Shown here in pieces: positions 15,851 through 15,966 of a DNA stretch of 15,966 nt; position 1 is the first letter of the stretch, and each line of letters starts with the position of its first letter. Under the pieces are notes generated by a model. It was given only the letters and a program-made list of their open reading frames with translations. It had not been told where the DNA came from and did no database searches. Where the stretch lies: contig JAUQYW010000608.1 in NCBI GenBank assembly GCA_030587525.1, positions 1 through 15,966 of the forward strand. The letters are read 5' to 3'. The position numbers were made by a program, and so were the translations under genes. This DNA is from Candidatus Sigynarchaeota archaeon. Its GTDB lineage: Archaea; Asgardarchaeota; Lokiarchaeia; Sigynarchaeales; Sigynarchaeaceae.

Positions 15851-15966
15851 ATGGAGATCGACCGGGCGTTCAAGATCCGCCTCTACCCGACCGCGGATCA
15901 GGCTGCATTGCTTGCCAAGACGTTTGGTTGCAAGCGGTTCATCTGGAACGCGATGCTGGCCGAACG
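15851..15966 (+). CDS. tnpB: TnpB (IS605 OrfB) RNA-guided nuclease, N-terminal part
   Basis: The first 38 codons of a gene cut by the window edge. The peptide begins MEIDRAFKIRLYPT, followed by DQAALLAKTFGCKRFIWN. This matches the standard start of TnpB proteins (KAFKFRLYPT..Q...L...FG..RFVWN), which is a helix-turn-helix-like region in the wedge domain. TnpB is an RNA-guided DNA endonuclease, the ancestor of Cas12, that helps its element persist by cutting the empty donor site. The catalytic RuvC residues and zinc finger lie beyond the window, so it cannot be judged whether the gene is intact. The ATG is placed by the family alignment and the TATA box. Confidence 0.85.
   Translation, partial: MEIDRAFKIRLYPTADQAALLAKTFGCKRFIWNAMLAE

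Larger units (their letters stand above)
15740..15966 (+). mobile_element. Left part of a tnpB-only IS200/IS605-type element
   Basis: A perfect hairpin followed by a TnpB start is the layout of the left end of IS200/IS605-family elements, which have no terminal inverted repeats and use subterminal hairpins recognised as single strands. No tnpA lies in the 490 bp to the left, so this is probably an IS1341-like (tnpB-only) element moved in trans, unless tnpA lies beyond the window. The exact left boundary cannot be set; I start it at the hairpin, and the true end is likely somewhat further left. The element continues off the right edge. Confidence 0.6.

Noticed and set aside
15657..15851. 64-residue minus-strand open frame across the insertion element left end
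   Set aside because: It translates the hairpin itself (HGLKAVV), a common artefact at IS200/IS605 ends.

Overview
The window looks archaeal and most likely Asgard (Promethearchaeota). Three things suggest this. Several genes end in runs of T rather than stem-loop terminators. There is a leaderless-type TATA box about 23 bp before the last gene. The 1611-residue surface protein combines a NosD-like beta-helix with 'YTDxDNN' beta-sandwich repeats, a style I associate with Asgard surface proteins. This assignment is inference; no rRNA or ribosomal gene is present. GC content is near 50 %.

Layout. A C-terminal gene fragment on the plus strand (1-276) is followed by a roughly 400-bp convergent spacer. 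Then seven genes all lie on the minus strand, listed here left to right: a membrane-anchored exported alpha/beta hydrolase (676-1662); a DUF6512-type membrane protein (1741-2283); a small acidic protein P1 (2425-3000); a giant TPR-SIR2-TPR protein (3169-8001); a second small acidic protein P2, a diverged paralogue of P1 (8126-8701); an IlvD/Edd dehydratase (8775-10421); and a giant surface protein (10522-15357). The right edge (about 15740 to the end) holds the start of a tnpB-only IS200/IS605-type element on the plus strand.

The most interesting block is P2, SIR2/TPR and P1 (2425-8701). A 1610-residue protein has a SIR2-like NAD-binding domain in its middle, between two TPR superhelices. It is flanked on both sides, in the same orientation, by small proteins that are recognisably homologous to each other. 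SIR2 domains of this type are NAD+-cleaving effectors in several prokaryotic immune systems, and TPR arrays are typical sensing or scaffold parts. A candidate NAD-depleting defence or stress-signalling cassette is therefore reasonable, but nothing in the sequence proves it. P1 and P2 match no family I recognise.

The second notable item is the surface protein. It has a signal anchor, a beta-helix, a tandemly duplicated module of two beta-sandwiches plus one 'CWVL' domain, three more beta-sandwiches, a transmembrane helix, and two cytoplasmic zinc ribbons. Its outside part carries about 50 N-glycosylation sequons and its inside tail carries none. The remaining genes look like ordinary metabolism (branched-chain amino acid biosynthesis) and membrane or exported functions. 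Gaps between the minus-strand genes are 73-168 bp and several contain T-runs, so the block is more likely a set of mostly separate transcripts than one operon.
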